Positions 7,671 to 17,694 of a DNA stretch of 64,000 nt are shown in pieces. The stretch lies in the NCBI GenBank assembly GCA_902765855.1, contig CACXBF010000006.1, positions 1 through 64,000 on the forward strand, in the 5' to 3' direction. A program made the translations under genes and the position numbers. Position 1 is the stretch's first letter. Each line of letters starts with the position of its first letter. This DNA is from an uncultured Ruminococcus sp. Lineage in GTDB: Bacteria > Bacillota > Clostridia > Oscillospirales > Acutalibacteraceae. The notes under the pieces were generated by a model that ran no database searches, was not told the DNA's origin, and saw nothing but the letters and a program-made list of their open reading frames with translations.

Positions 7671-8927
7671 TTATTCTGTTTGTGAATCCTCAGAATTTTC
7701 TCCTAAGCCCCAAAGGTTAAGATACTGCTTTTTGAAGGTCTTTGTGAACATCTTTTCTATAAGTGGAGTATCGTCGTTTGTTTCTTCATTAGAACTTTCT
7801 TCATCACTTGAAGACTCTGTAGAATTTTCGCTATTCTCAAGCTTTTTGACATTATCATATGAAATCATCATAAATGGGATATTTGGAGTTTCGGGGTTAT
7901 CTTCGCCATTAAGTACTCTAAGAACATAATCAACAGCATTATAAGCAGTCCACTCATAGCTTTCGCTGATAGCTGTTGCAACATTACCATTCTGAACCTG
8001 TGTGAAAAGTTCTGTGCTTCCGCCCCTTGCAAGAAGTGTTACTCTTGATATAGCCTGCGTCATTTCAAGGGCGTCAACGCTATCCTTAAGCATATTGTCG
8101 TGAAGAACAATAACGCAATTAATATTTGTATCTCTCTCTAAAGCTTTCTTTACTGCATCAGAAATATTTACTGCTGTATTTGAGCTTTCTATTGAAAGTT
8201 CTGTGCAGTAGCCATCTGAATATTTTGAAAGCTCGTCTGTGACAGCCTTTTTTATCTCATCAGCATAACTTACATCTGATGGTGTTACAAGAAGTGCATT
8301 AACCTTACCTTCTTTTTCAACAATAGCATAGTCCGCCAATGCTTTAGCTTCTGCTGCATAGTCGGTTGTTATGCTTGAATCTACAAAGTGGTCTTTTGTG
8401 CCGACTTGTGTATTATCAAGGCTTATAATTTTTAAACCATTTGCCTGAGCTGTTTCAATAGAAAGAGAAATTTTGTCTTTATTGATATTTCCGATAAGTA
8501 TTACAGCTGAGCACTGGTCAGAAACGGCATTTTCAAGTGCAGAAATATGAGAATTTGATGTTCCGTCAGTATCGTAAATAAGTACATCCTTAAAGCCCAC
8601 TTCTTTTGCAACAGACTTTAATTCCTGTGAGATATAAGATGAATAGGTATTATTGTTTGAATCTGAAATAACCGCTATTTTTTTATTTTTAGAGATTTTC
8701 TTTGCGTCAATAGATTTTGTGGCATTAAATTTTGGCTGTGATTTATATGCCTCAAGTTCAGCAGAAAGTGTAGCAAATTTTTCCTTACTTGCTACTGCAT
8801 TATTTGTAGATTTTGATTCTGTAACTGATTCTGTAGCAGAACCATTTCCATTATCCTTACAACCAGAAAGCATCGCAACAGATGACAAAACCATAGCTGA
8901 AAGCAATACTGCTAAAATTCTCTTCAT
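7671..8927 (-). CDS. Periplasmic-binding-protein-like lipoprotein (sugar ABC / LacI-type fold)
   Basis: A lipoprotein signal peptide with lipobox LSGC (Cys about residue 23) leads to a Ser/Thr-rich linker. A type I periplasmic-binding fold follows (about 60-370; repeated VILIGN, LISLDNT and INCVIVLHDN strands), as in ribose/galactose-type solute receptors. The C-terminus carries a Ser/Glu-rich segment (about 365-390). No permease or ATPase gene is adjacent, so it may serve an ABC transporter elsewhere or act as a sensor. Substrate cannot be named. The start has GGAGG. Confidence 0.75.
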   Translation of the reverse strand: MKRILAVLLSAMVLSSVAMLSGCKDNGNGSATESVTESKSTNNAVASKEKFATLSAELEAYKSQPKFNATKSIDAKKISKNKKIAVISDSNNNTYSSYISQELKSVAKEVGFKDVLIYDTDGTSNSHISALENAVSDQCSAVILIGNINKDKISLSIETAQANGLKIISLDNTQVGTKDHFVDSSITTDYAAEAKALADYAIVEKEGKVNALLVTPSDVSYADEIKKAVTDELSKYSDGYCTELSIESSNTAVNISDAVKKALERDTNINCVIVLHDNMLKDSVDALEMTQAISRVTLLARGGSTELFTQVQNGNVATAISESYEWTAYNAVDYVLRVLNGEDNPETPNIPFMMISYDNVKKLENSENSTESSSDEESSNEETNDDTPLIEKMFTKTFKKQYLNLWGLGENSEDSQTE

Positions 8928-9052
8928 TTATAATTTCCTCCCATTTTCCCAACTATCAACATCTGTCAGTAAAACAGCACATTATTACGCAAATTTATTA
9001 TACTTCCACATCTCATTCATGTCAATAAACATAATTGTAACATTACAATTTA

Positions 9053-10036
9053 TTAACACTTAATATCCTCAATAAAGCTTTTCATTGCTTCATTTACTTC
9101 CGGAGGATAAACTATTGCAACAGGTTCTGAAAGTCCCAAAAGCCATGCAAAGAATTGTCTGCTGACAGCGACCTTTGCACCGACAACATAGTAATCATCA
9201 TAATTTCCGCATATATCAAGACTGCTTCCGAATTGGTCAACAAAAACATCAACCAATCTGCTCGGAATTTTCATCTTAACATAACATTCCTCGCCACCAA
9301 ACATTCCAAAGATTTTTGAGGAATAACTTTCTATATCAAACTCCCTGAAATCATTGTTCTTAATCCGAGCATTGTCTGAAACAGTAGTGTTTCTCATTCT
9401 GTCAACTCTGAAATGTTTAATAATCTGGTCCTTATGGTCAAAGCCTATAAGATAATAATTTCCGTCGCTCCAGCTTACTCCCCAAGGAGAAACTTCATAG
9501 AAGCTTCCTTGATGTTTAAAAGCCATTGCCGGTTTATTATTTTCGTCAATTATCCACTTGAAATATTTGAATTTTACCGCTCTATCAAGATTTATCGCAT
9601 TATGAATTGTATCTATCGCATAGTAGATGGTTTCATTCATACTTTTAACACGGTTTTTCACAAAAACCTGCCTTTTAAGCAATTCCGCCTGATAAATGCT
9701 TGTCAGACATTCAAGCTTAGATATGAGCTCCTCTGTTTTTTTGAGTGTAAAAAATCTCGAACAGCCAACAGCGTCTATCAATAATTTAAGCTCCGAAAGC
9801 TGAAACTCTCTATTACCGACATAATATTTAACCGTGTCAGACTTTGTGCTCAGAATATCCATTCCGCTCTCTTTAAGAGCGTTAATATCGTCGTAAAAAG
9901 TCTTTCTGCCAAATTCAAAGCCTTTTTCAGCTAAAATCTGTTCTATCTCTATTCGAGAAAGAGCGTGTTCTTCATCTGTATATTTAAGTAAATATTCTCT
10001 GAGATAAAGCAATCTTTTCTTTTGTTCAGAAGCCAT
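9053..10036 (-). CDS. WYL-domain transcriptional regulator with N-terminal HTH
   Basis: Residues about 1-65 form a winged helix (YLREYLLKYTDEEHALS...IEQILAEKG). Residues about 140-230 carry the WYL ligand-binding fold, with VSPWGVSWSDGNYYLIGFD where WYL proteins have the PYGLVY.GYYLLG motif, followed by a WCX-type C-terminal region. Such proteins often control DNA-repair or stress genes, but the target here is unknown. It is monocistronic, and an AAAGG ribosome site precedes the ATG. Confidence 0.85.
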   Translation of the reverse strand: MASEQKKRLLYLREYLLKYTDEEHALSRIEIEQILAEKGFEFGRKTFYDDINALKESGMDILSTKSDTVKYYVGNREFQLSELKLLIDAVGCSRFFTLKKTEELISKLECLTSIYQAELLKRQVFVKNRVKSMNETIYYAIDTIHNAINLDRAVKFKYFKWIIDENNKPAMAFKHQGSFYEVSPWGVSWSDGNYYLIGFDHKDQIIKHFRVDRMRNTTVSDNARIKNNDFREFDIESYSSKIFGMFGGEECYVKMKIPSRLVDVFVDQFGSSLDICGNYDDYYVVGAKVAVSRQFFAWLLGLSEPVAIVYPPEVNEAMKSFIEDIKC

Positions 10037-10059
10037 TATATAAACCTTTCTATGCTGAG

Positions 10060-10135
10060 GACGCTGACCTTAAAGCCTGCGAGGGACACTGTTTCTCTAC
10101 CCTGCAAGCCTTTGAAAAAACTTGAGCGTGATTTT
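10060..10135. repeat. Degenerate copy of the genome's palindromic intergenic repeat
   Basis: Fragments such as GCGAGGGACACTG...CCCTGCAAGCCTTTGAAA match modules of the larger repeats at 15796, 20285 and elsewhere. The rest of 10037-10308 shows only a 10-codon ORF (ATG at 10249) behind a good ribosome site and is otherwise unassigned. Confidence 0.5.
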
Positions 10136-10308
10136 TAAATTTCTATCAGGCTCAAATTAAATTATCGAGCAATAGAGGTGACAAAACCCTAACCCTAATT
10201 AATAAAATGTAATTATCACAAAATAAATTACAAGGAGAAAGGTCAGAATGTCATACATTAAACTTTTACATCACAAATAGTGATAATTTTAGCTATAGAG
10301 CCTTCGTA

Positions 10309-10998
10309 TCAATTTGCTGTTTCAAGCAGGTTACTTACCTTTTCCAAAACACGAATATCATTTTCGTGCTTACAAAGTTTTTGAGCCTGGTCCATAGTTA
10401 CCCAGCGGTAATAATCAATCTCCCGCCGTTGAATACTTACTTTGTCACTATTTGTTTCGGCAAGAAAGAATACAACCTTTTTGCTTGTCCTGCCGAATGG
10501 GTGATATATTCCCGTTTCTCTGAAATCTGACTTGAAATGTACATCAAGTCCTGTTTCTTCTTTAATTTCTCGTGCGGCGGTCTGCTTTTCGCTTTCTCCA
10601 TTTTCTATATGTCCTTTAGGAAAACTCCAACAGCGACCATTGCGGTTTTTGACAAGAAGATATTTTATAGCGTCTTTCGAACGATAAAAAACTACTGCGC
10701 CGCAAGATTTTTCATATAAGCAAATCATATGTGAAATTTCAGTATGAGCCATAGCAACACGCTTACGGATTTCAGGTTCATAAAATATTTCTCCAAGAGG
10801 TGCGGCAACAAGCTTTTTTGTAGAGGAATTTTCAATAAATTCCTCTGCAATGATAACGCACTGCTCGCTTGTTTTTAGCTTGTGGTTTGTAAGTATGTAA
10901 ACCTTATAATTCATACCCTTTTCGCGATAATAACCGAAATAAATCGAGCCTTCGGATATTGTGCCGAATATTTCTATATCAAGTTTTCTTCCTAACAA
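10309..10998 (-). CDS. Nudix hydrolase with an N-terminal extension
   Basis: Residues about 125-147 hold a complete Nudix box (GHIENGE...REIKEETGL, pattern GX5EX7REUXEEXGU). The surrounding WSFPKGH and later YRWVTMDQA motifs resemble diadenosine-tetraphosphatase/MutT-like enzymes that cleave nucleoside diphosphate derivatives. About 90 extra N-terminal residues of unknown function precede the domain. The ATG at 11007 abuts AAAGGAG with no spacer, so the in-frame TTG at 10998 (9-base spacer) is the better start. The substrate is not predictable. Confidence 0.8.
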   Translation of the reverse strand: MLGRKLDIEIFGTISEGSIYFGYYREKGMNYKVYILTNHKLKTSEQCVIIAEEFIENSSTKKLVAAPLGEIFYEPEIRKRVAMAHTEISHMICLYEKSCGAVVFYRSKDAIKYLLVKNRNGRCWSFPKGHIENGESEKQTAAREIKEETGLDVHFKSDFRETGIYHPFGRTSKKVVFFLAETNSDKVSIQRREIDYYRWVTMDQAQKLCKHENDIRVLEKVSNLLETAN

Positions 10999-11033
10999 TA
11001 TGCACATCTCCTTTCGGCTTTAAATTTCTGGTT

Positions 11034-12308
11034 TTATGTCATATCAGAAAGGGCGCTAATTTGCTCTTTCTCGTTAGCTGTATTTATACCATTTATGAAA
11101 AGGACATCAGTTATACTATGGTTATAGCAATAGCCTGTCAAAGAACCTTCAAAAAGCCTTGCGTCAATTATATGAACTTCGTCATAATTTTCCATAAAGT
11201 ATGGGGCAAGCTCGGAACCATAGCTATCCTTTACAATACAAAGGCGTTTGCCGGTGCTTTTACCTGTATTAATTTTAAAAAGGGAAACATCTCCATAGCA
11301 AAATATATCTCGTGCATTTTTTGCGGAAACTGAGTTATTGATGAAAGAAACTGTTTCTTCCCCGCTATTTTTAGTTTTCCAGATACCGCATTGATAATTG
11401 TTTCCGAAGTTATAATATGCGACAGTATCAGGATTTTTCAAGAGGTCGGCATTGCCTTTTTTATTTTTGTCAGTTTTTGTCGAAGAAATAAGTCCGCCCA
11501 AAAATCCCTCTATCTGCTTTTTTTCTACCCCTGAAAAATCAGTTGCGGTAAGTCCTGCATTTTCACAAAATTCTTTATAAGCGTAATATGCTCCGAGAGA
11601 AGTCCAGTTTTCATCGGTATTATAGTAAATATATTCGTTTTTCTTGTTCTTGAGAGCATTTTCTACATCTATAAAGCTAATTCTTTCAGAAAGATTATTG
11701 CTGATAATCTGAAGATTAGCTTTTTCATTGGCATTGTTTTCTTTTTGAAGCTTATCAAGAGAAACTGTGCTATGTGTAGGAACAATAATTGAATAAATAC
11801 TTACGCTTGAATCGAGCGTTGAGGCGATAGCATTCAGACTATTTGCGTATTTTAAAGCGCTTTCGTCAGAACCCTTAAAGCTTGAATAACCTATATTTTT
11901 GTATATAAATACATTTCCGTCAAGATAGCCTGTGTCCTCTTTTTGACTTGTTTCGGGCTTTGAACTTTCAGCTTTGGAATTTTCTTTTTTTGATGTTTCA
12001 GACTTTGAACTTTCTGCCTTACTTTCTGGTTTAGAGCTTTCGACCTTGCTTATAGTTGAAGATTCCGCTGAGGACTCTGTGCTTATAAAGTTTTTCTTTG
12101 AAATATCGACTAATTTCGGAATATATACAGAGCAGCAGAATATAACAAGCGAAGTTGCAGCTACAACAGCAAAAGATAAAGCTACAGCCTTGCCTAAGCC
12201 TGTTCCCTGAGAACCTGTTGAAGCAGAATATCTTTTGTAATGATTATACCCGCGATATGAGGAAGTTCTTTTAATTTTATTGCGTCTATTAATATGATTT
12301 TTGCTCAT
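11034..12308 (-). CDS. DHHW-family (AlgX/SGNH-like) membrane-anchored protein
   Basis: A basic N-terminus is followed by one membrane helix (about residues 40-65) and a Ser/Lys/Glu low-complexity linker built of SKPESKAESS-type repeats (about 80-125). An extracellular DHHW domain follows. Family motifs are recognisable: VPTHS, YNTDENWTSLGAYYAY (DENW replaces the usual DHHW), KDSYGSELAPYF and the final LFINGIN. Related proteins are linked to cell-envelope polysaccharide acetylation or secretion. The ATG at 12308 has GGGAG 5 bases upstream and is preferred over the upstream ATG at 12344. Confidence 0.75.
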   Translation of the reverse strand: MSKNHINRRNKIKRTSSYRGYNHYKRYSASTGSQGTGLGKAVALSFAVVAATSLVIFCCSVYIPKLVDISKKNFISTESSAESSTISKVESSKPESKAESSKSETSKKENSKAESSKPETSQKEDTGYLDGNVFIYKNIGYSSFKGSDESALKYANSLNAIASTLDSSVSIYSIIVPTHSTVSLDKLQKENNANEKANLQIISNNLSERISFIDVENALKNKKNEYIYYNTDENWTSLGAYYAYKEFCENAGLTATDFSGVEKKQIEGFLGGLISSTKTDKNKKGNADLLKNPDTVAYYNFGNNYQCGIWKTKNSGEETVSFINNSVSAKNARDIFCYGDVSLFKINTGKSTGKRLCIVKDSYGSELAPYFMENYDEVHIIDARLFEGSLTGYCYNHSITDVLFINGINTANEKEQISALSDMT

Positions 12309-12560
12309 TTTTTCTCCCTTCATATCCCATATGAATATAACCAAAGTATAATTTTAGAAAATACTGTCGATTTCTGATAATTCCCTACCTTATATTATAT
12401 AATGAACAGTAATGGAACACAAGCAATTTTGAATATAAAGTCCGTAGAAAATTACGCAAAAATCCGCACAATATTTCGACAGATTTTTAATATACGCTGA
12501 TAGACATTTATTTTCATATATGATATATTTGTGTTTGGTATAAATATAAAGGGGAATTTA

Positions 12561-13676
12561 ATGATGATATTTACGAAAATAGTGGGTTTTGCTAAGAAAA
12601 ATGTTGTTCTTATGGTAGCAATTCTTGCAGCGGTGATTACATCTTTTATTATACCTCCTGACGGACAATATATTTCATACTTCGATTTCAAGACATTGAG
12701 TTGTTTGTTTTGTGTTCTTGCGGTTGTATGCGCCTTAAAGAATGTAAATTTCTTTTATATCCTCGCACAGAGAATAGTCAAATCTTGTCGGAATATTCGC
12801 GCGTCAATTCTTACTCTTGTTTATATAACTTTTATCGGTTCAATGCTTATCGCTAATGATATGGCATTGCTTACATTTTTGCCTCTTGGATATTTTGTGC
12901 TTGAAAGCACAGGAAAACAAAAGTATATGGCGTTTACATTTATTATGCAGAATATTGCCGCAAATCTCGGAGGTATGCTTACTCCCTTTGGAAATCCACA
13001 AAACCTATATCTATATACAAAGTATAATATAAACGATTATGAATTTGTCGGGATAATGTTTGTTCCGTTTGCTGTTTCGGTAATTCTCATAACTATTTGT
13101 TGTCTGTTCGTAAAGAAAGAACCGCTTGAGATTTCCGAGAAAACCGAAAGCTTTAACAAAAAACGCACTATCCTATATGCTATTCTTTTTGTACTTGCAA
13201 TAGCAATAGTATTTCGAGGAATACCCTACTATGTAGGTCTAATAGTGATACCCATCGTTTTGCTTTTTGCCGACCGAAAAGCACTTAAAATGGTTGATTA
13301 CCCGTTATTACTGACCTTTGCTGCATTTTTTATTTTTGCAGGAAATATGGCAAGAATAGACGCCGTTCGGAATCTTTTCTCTTGGTTACTTGAACAAAAC
13401 ACTCTACTCTTTAGTGCGATTTCGTGTCAGGTGATAAGTAATGTTCCGTCTGCAATATTGCTTTCTCAGTTTACGGATAATTACAGAGAATTGCTTGTAG
13501 GTGTAAATATCGGTGGCACAGGAACCCTAATAGCCTCTCTTGCAAGTTTGATTACATTCAGAGAGTATACTAAACATAATCCGACTAAGGTTAAATCCTA
13601 CATAGGAATGTTTTCAGCGTTTAACTTTGGCTTTTTGATAATTTTGCTTATTGTTTCATCGTTGTTATTCCACTAA
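12561..13676 (+). CDS. Multi-helix anion permease (ArsB/NhaD, ion-transporter superfamily)
   Basis: The protein is almost entirely hydrophobic, with about ten membrane helices. It contains the conserved NDMALLTFLP stretch (about residues 98-107) and GGMLTPFGNPQNLYLY (about 137-152), which match the SLC13/ArsB/CitMHS ion-transporter fold. The second half repeats the architecture (SNVPSAILLSQF; GGTGTLIASLAS). Substrate is unknown: dicarboxylate, arsenite or sodium/proton exchange are all possible. The ATG at 12561 has AAGGGG 6 bases upstream and is better supported than the upstream ATG at 12531. Confidence 0.75.
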   Translation: MMIFTKIVGFAKKNVVLMVAILAAVITSFIIPPDGQYISYFDFKTLSCLFCVLAVVCALKNVNFFYILAQRIVKSCRNIRASILTLVYITFIGSMLIANDMALLTFLPLGYFVLESTGKQKYMAFTFIMQNIAANLGGMLTPFGNPQNLYLYTKYNINDYEFVGIMFVPFAVSVILITICCLFVKKEPLEISEKTESFNKKRTILYAILFVLAIAIVFRGIPYYVGLIVIPIVLLFADRKALKMVDYPLLLTFAAFFIFAGNMARIDAVRNLFSWLLEQNTLLFSAISCQVISNVPSAILLSQFTDNYRELLVGVNIGGTGTLIASLASLITFREYTKHNPTKVKSYIGMFSAFNFGFLIILLIVSSLLFH

Positions 13677-13744
13677 ATAAAGACTAACCATAATAACTAT
13701 TCTAAACTTTAATTTACTTCTATTGCACCACAAAATAATTTATT

Positions 13745-13776
13745 GGGAACGATTTTTTTCGTTCCCTTTTATAATG
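13745..13776 (+). terminator. Terminator after the permease gene
   Basis: GGGAACGA pairs with TCGTTCCC around a T-only loop, followed by TTTTAT. Confidence 0.8.
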
Positions 13777-13777
13777 C

Positions 13778-13804
13778 TTGAAATATACGGAAAAATGGTA
13801 TAAT
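13778..13804 (+). promoter_or_regulatory. metG promoter, extended -10 type
   Basis: TATAAT at 13799-13804 is preceded by TG at -15/-14 (TGGTATAAT), and a TTGAAA lies 15 bp upstream. The leader is short (about 35 nt), so a T-box or S-box riboswitch is absent. Confidence 0.6.
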
Positions 13805-13846
13805 ATATGTATGTATATAACTTAATGTAGGAAGTAGGAGGATATT

Positions 13847-15784
13847 ATGGATAAGAAAACATTCTATATAACAACACCGATTTATTATCCGTCAGGCAAT
13901 CCGCATATCGGACATTGTTATACTACGGTTGCCTGCGATTCTATCGCAAGATATAAGCGTATGCAGGGCTACGATGTAATGTTCTTGACAGGCACAGATG
14001 AACATGGTCTTAAAATAGAGCAAAAAGCCGCTGAGAAGGGCGTAACTCCAAAGGAATATGTTGATGAAATCGTTGCTATTTTTAAAAACCTTTGGAAATA
14101 TATGAACATAAGCTATGATAGATATATCCGTACAACTGACGATTATCATGTAAAAAGTGTTCAGAAAATTTTCAAAAAGCTTTATGATAAGGGTTATATC
14201 TATAAGGGTGAATATAAGGGCAAATACTGCACTCCTTGCGAAAGTTTCTGGACTGAATCTCAGCTCAAAGACGGCAAATGCCCGGATTGCGGCCGTGATG
14301 TTGTAGAAGCTAAGGAAGAAGCATATTTCTTTAAGATGGCTCCTTTTGCTGACAGAATTGAAAAGCTCCTCACAGAAACAGACTATCTCCGTCCAAAGAC
14401 TCGTGCAGTAGAGCTTGTCAATAACTTTATCAAGCCAGGTCTTGAGGATTTGTGCGTATCAAGAACAAGCTTTAAGTGGGGTATACCTGTAACTTTCGAT
14501 ACAAACCATGTTGTCTATGTTTGGATTGACGCACTTTCAAACTATATAACTGCTCTTGGCTATGAGAATGACCAATATGACGATTACAAAAAATATTGGC
14601 CTGCTGATGTTCATATGGTTGCAAAGGATATTATGCGTTTCCACGCTATAATCTGGCCTGCAATGCTTATGGCTCTTGAAGAACCACTTCCTAAGCATCT
14701 TGCTGTTCATGGTTGGATTACTTTCAACGGTGAAAAGATGAGTAAATCACTCGGAAATGTTGTTGACCCTCTCGTTCTTGGCGAAAGATATGGTGCAGAC
14801 GCTATTCGTTATCATATCCTCAGAGAAATGGCTCTCGGTTCGGATAGCTCATTCTCTAACGAAATTATGATTAAACGCATTAACTCCGACCTTGCAAACG
14901 GTCTTGGCAACCTTGTTTCAAGAACCGTTGCAATGGTAGAAAAATATTTTGGTGGAACTCTCCCGACAGAGCGTGAAAGTGGTGAATTTGACGAAAGTCT
15001 TATCGAAACTGCAAAGGCTCTCCGTCCTGCTGTTGATGATTATGTTGAAAAAACACAGCTTAATAATGCTCTTGCAGAAATATTCAAAGTTGTTTCTCGT
15101 GCAAATAAGTATATTGATGAAACTACACCTTGGATTCTTGCAAAAGACGAAAATAACAAGATTCGTCTTGCTACTGTACTCTACAATCTTCTTGAAACAA
15201 TTCGTATTATCTCAACACTTCTTTCTGCATTTATGCCTACAACTATGCCAAGTATCTGGGAACAGATTGGTGCTTCTAAGGAAGATGTAAGCTATGAGAA
15301 TGCAGCTAAATTCGGCGTGCTTCCTTTAGATGTTACTGTTAAGAAGGGTGAAGTTCTCTTCCCAAGAATTGATGTTGATAAGGAAATTGAAGAACTTAAC
15401 GCACTTATTGCTAAAAATCAGCCTAAAGAAACAGCAAAGCCCAAAATAGAAGGTCTTGCTCAGATTGGTATAGATGATTTCGCAAAGGTAGAACTCAGAG
15501 CTGCAAAGATTCTTGCTTGTGAGCCTGTCAAGAAGTCCAAAAAGCTTTTGAAACTAACGCTTGATGATGGTGAAGGCGAAAGAACTGTCGCAAGCGGAAT
15601 TTCACAATATTATAAGCCTGATGAATTAGTCGGAAAGACAATCGTTCTTGTTGCAAATCTCAAGCCTGCAAAGCTTTGTGGAGTTGAGAGCAATGGTATG
15701 ATTCTTGCCGCTGATTGTGGAGAAGATGATGTAAAGGTATTGTTCCTTGATGATTCAATCCCGGCAGGTAGCCGAATCCGTTGA
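13847..15784 (+). CDS. metG: Methionyl-tRNA synthetase
   Basis: The enzyme charges tRNA-Met in the cytosol. It shows the class I HIGH signature (PHIGHCYT, about residues 19-26), a zinc knuckle pair (CTPC...CPDCG, about 126-148), the KMSKS loop (about 297-301) and a C-terminal EMAP/OB-type tRNA-binding domain (about 540-645, from IDDFAKVELRAAKI). Length 645 is normal for the Bacillus-type enzyme. A GGAGG ribosome site precedes the ATG. tatD lies downstream, as in many Firmicutes, but a repeat element separates them. Confidence 0.97.
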   Translation: MDKKTFYITTPIYYPSGNPHIGHCYTTVACDSIARYKRMQGYDVMFLTGTDEHGLKIEQKAAEKGVTPKEYVDEIVAIFKNLWKYMNISYDRYIRTTDDYHVKSVQKIFKKLYDKGYIYKGEYKGKYCTPCESFWTESQLKDGKCPDCGRDVVEAKEEAYFFKMAPFADRIEKLLTETDYLRPKTRAVELVNNFIKPGLEDLCVSRTSFKWGIPVTFDTNHVVYVWIDALSNYITALGYENDQYDDYKKYWPADVHMVAKDIMRFHAIIWPAMLMALEEPLPKHLAVHGWITFNGEKMSKSLGNVVDPLVLGERYGADAIRYHILREMALGSDSSFSNEIMIKRINSDLANGLGNLVSRTVAMVEKYFGGTLPTERESGEFDESLIETAKALRPAVDDYVEKTQLNNALAEIFKVVSRANKYIDETTPWILAKDENNKIRLATVLYNLLETIRIISTLLSAFMPTTMPSIWEQIGASKEDVSYENAAKFGVLPLDVTVKKGEVLFPRIDVDKEIEELNALIAKNQPKETAKPKIEGLAQIGIDDFAKVELRAAKILACEPVKKSKKLLKLTLDDGEGERTVASGISQYYKPDELVGKTIVLVANLKPAKLCGVESNGMILAADCGEDDVKVLFLDDSIPAGSRIR

Positions 15785-15795
15785 TTAGCTAATGC

Positions 15796-15950
15796 ACTTC
15801 TCTAAGACACTTAAAAGTTTCGCTCGAGCCTTTGTAAAGGCTCGCAGGGCCGAGGGACAGAGTCCCTCGTGGGTTTTAAGGGCAAAGCCCTTAACATTCT
15901 TTACACTCTAAGTGCGGACTTTGTCCACCCTTAATGACTAATGTTGCTAA
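15796..15950. repeat. Palindromic intergenic repeat, left half-unit
   Basis: It begins with the terminal sequence CTTCTCTAAGACACTTAAAA. A chain of short hairpins follows: CGAGCCTTT/AAAGGCTCG, GAGGGAC/GTCCCTC, AAGGGC/GCCCTT and GGACTTTGTCC. It ends near ACTAATGTTGCTAAT. It occupies the whole metG-tatD gap and may act as a terminator. Confidence 0.8.
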
Positions 15951-15994
15951 TATACAAATAATCAGCCTATTATAAATTTCTAACGGAGAATTAT

Positions 15995-16756
15995 ATGCAA
16001 AATATTTTTGATACTCACGCACATTATGATGACAGCAAGTTTGATGATGACCGCACTACTTTGCTCGAAACACTTCCTCAAAAAGGTGTGTGTAATGTTG
16101 TGAATCAGGCAACAGACCTCAAAACAGCTCAAATCTCTATCGGATTTGCGGAAAAATATGATTATATTTATGCGGCTGTAGGAATTCACCCAGAAAATCT
16201 CGATGGCTTGCCTGATAATTATATTTCCGTTTTGCGTGAGCTTACAAAGCATAAAAAGGTTGTCGCAATCGGCGAAATAGGACTTGACTACTACTATGAT
16301 ATTCCAAAGGATTTTCAGTTTAGAGTTTTCGAGGAACAGCTCGCCCTTGCAAATAAGCTTTCTATGCCTGTATGTATTCATGACAGAGAGGCTCACGGCG
16401 ATACGCTTTCTTTACTGCAAAAATATAAGCCAAAGGGCGTTGTACATTGTTTTTCTGGAAGTAAAGAAATGGCTCGTGATATCTTGAAACTCGGAATGTA
16501 TATAGGAGTCGGCGGAGTAGCTACCTTCAAAAACGCACGAAAGGCAATAGAGGTAATTGAGGAAACACCACTTGAAAGAATAGTCCTTGAAACAGATGCA
16601 CCCTATCTTGCACCTGTACCATTCAGAGGCAAGCGAAACGATTCTTCAATGATAGTTTATATAGCTCAAAAAATTGCAGAAATTAAAAAACTTTCAACAG
16701 AAGAAATTCTGAAAATCACCTGTGAAAACGCGAGAAAAATGTATGAAATAAATTAA
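15995..16756 (+). CDS. tatD: TatD-family metal-dependent DNase/hydrolase
   Basis: The TIM-barrel amidohydrolase motifs are present: DTHAHYD at the N-terminus, GIHPEN (about residues 68-73), GEIGLDYYY (about 91-99), CIHDREA, VHCFSGS and ETDAPYLAP (about 203-211). Length 253 is typical. Family members degrade DNA or process 3' ends in repair. The ATG follows ACGGAG. Position after metG is a conserved arrangement. Confidence 0.93.
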   Translation: MQNIFDTHAHYDDSKFDDDRTTLLETLPQKGVCNVVNQATDLKTAQISIGFAEKYDYIYAAVGIHPENLDGLPDNYISVLRELTKHKKVVAIGEIGLDYYYDIPKDFQFRVFEEQLALANKLSMPVCIHDREAHGDTLSLLQKYKPKGVVHCFSGSKEMARDILKLGMYIGVGGVATFKNARKAIEVIEETPLERIVLETDAPYLAPVPFRGKRNDSSMIVYIAQKIAEIKKLSTEEILKITCENARKMYEIN

Positions 16757-16927
16757 AAATTCGCTCGGGTCTTTTCTTTGAGCTATTATTAACTAATATC
16801 TATCATAAAATCTATACTAAATTAACAGCAAACTTTTGCAGCAGTTTTTGTTGTATAAAATAAACTTAGTAACTTATTGCTGAATTTATTATAAACATCT
16901 TTTAAAAAGACGAGGAGGACACAAATT

Positions 16928-17680
16928 ATGAGAGCATTGATAACCGGGGCAAGCTCAGGAATGGGGCGAGATATGGCAAGAGTTTTGTCGTGTATGGGCT
17001 GGGAGCTTTTCCTTGTTGCAAGGAGAGCCGATAGACTTCTCGAAATCAAACAAGAGCTTGGTGACAAAACGGTTTGTATTCGCTGTGACATTTCTAAGGA
17101 AGAAGAATGCAGAAAGCTTTATGAGGTTCTCAAGGATAAGGAAATAGATATGGTTATCAATAACGCAGGCTTTGGTTACTGCGGAGAATTTGTTTCTTCA
17201 ACTCTCGAAAATGACCTCGCAATGATAGATACAAATGTAAGGGCCGTTCATATACTGACAAAATTATTTCTAAAGGATTTTGTTTCAAAAAACAGCGGAA
17301 GAATATTAAATGTTGCGTCTATGGCAGGTTTTATGCCTGGTCCAATGATGGCAACATATTACGCAACAAAAAATTATGTTACGAGCCTTTCAAGAGCTGT
17401 TTCATATGAGCTTAAAGAAATGGGAAGTGCAGTTACAGTTACAGCGTTTTGTCCGGGACCTGTTAATACTGAATTTAATCAGGTTGCGGGGGTAAGCTTT
17501 GCAACAGCCTCAATAGAAAGCAAAACGGCCGCAAGAATGGCTATCACAGACGCACTCAACGGAAAGCGTGTTTCTATCCCTACATTTAAAATGAAGCTGG
17601 TTCGTTTTGGGGCAAGACTTGCTCCCGATTGTCTGCTTCTAAAAATATGCAGTAATATTCAACAAAAGAAAATAAACTAA
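16928..17680 (+). CDS. Short-chain dehydrogenase/reductase
   Basis: A Rossmann fold is indicated by TGASSGMG (residues 7-14, NAD(P) binding), NNAGFGYCG (about 80-88) and the catalytic Ser plus YxxxK (YYATK, about 146-150). A PGPVNTEF motif follows at about 178-185. The sequence resembles the DltE/YqjQ-like SDR group, but the substrate is unknown. GAGGAGG precedes the ATG. The gene appears monocistronic, with a strong terminator behind it. Confidence 0.88.
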   Translation: MRALITGASSGMGRDMARVLSCMGWELFLVARRADRLLEIKQELGDKTVCIRCDISKEEECRKLYEVLKDKEIDMVINNAGFGYCGEFVSSTLENDLAMIDTNVRAVHILTKLFLKDFVSKNSGRILNVASMAGFMPGPMMATYYATKNYVTSLSRAVSYELKEMGSAVTVTAFCPGPVNTEFNQVAGVSFATASIESKTAARMAITDALNGKRVSIPTFKMKLVRFGARLAPDCLLLKICSNIQQKKIN

Positions 17681-17694
17681 ATTGTCTATTAAAA

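Noticed and set aside
10249-10281. 10-codon ORF with a strong ribosome site (AAGGAGAAAGG)
   Set aside because: Too short to support as a gene, with no conserved partner nearby; mentioned only in the repeat entry at 10060.
13805-13846. T-box or SAM riboswitch before metG
   Set aside because: The leader between the -10 box and the start codon is only about 40 nt, too short for either.
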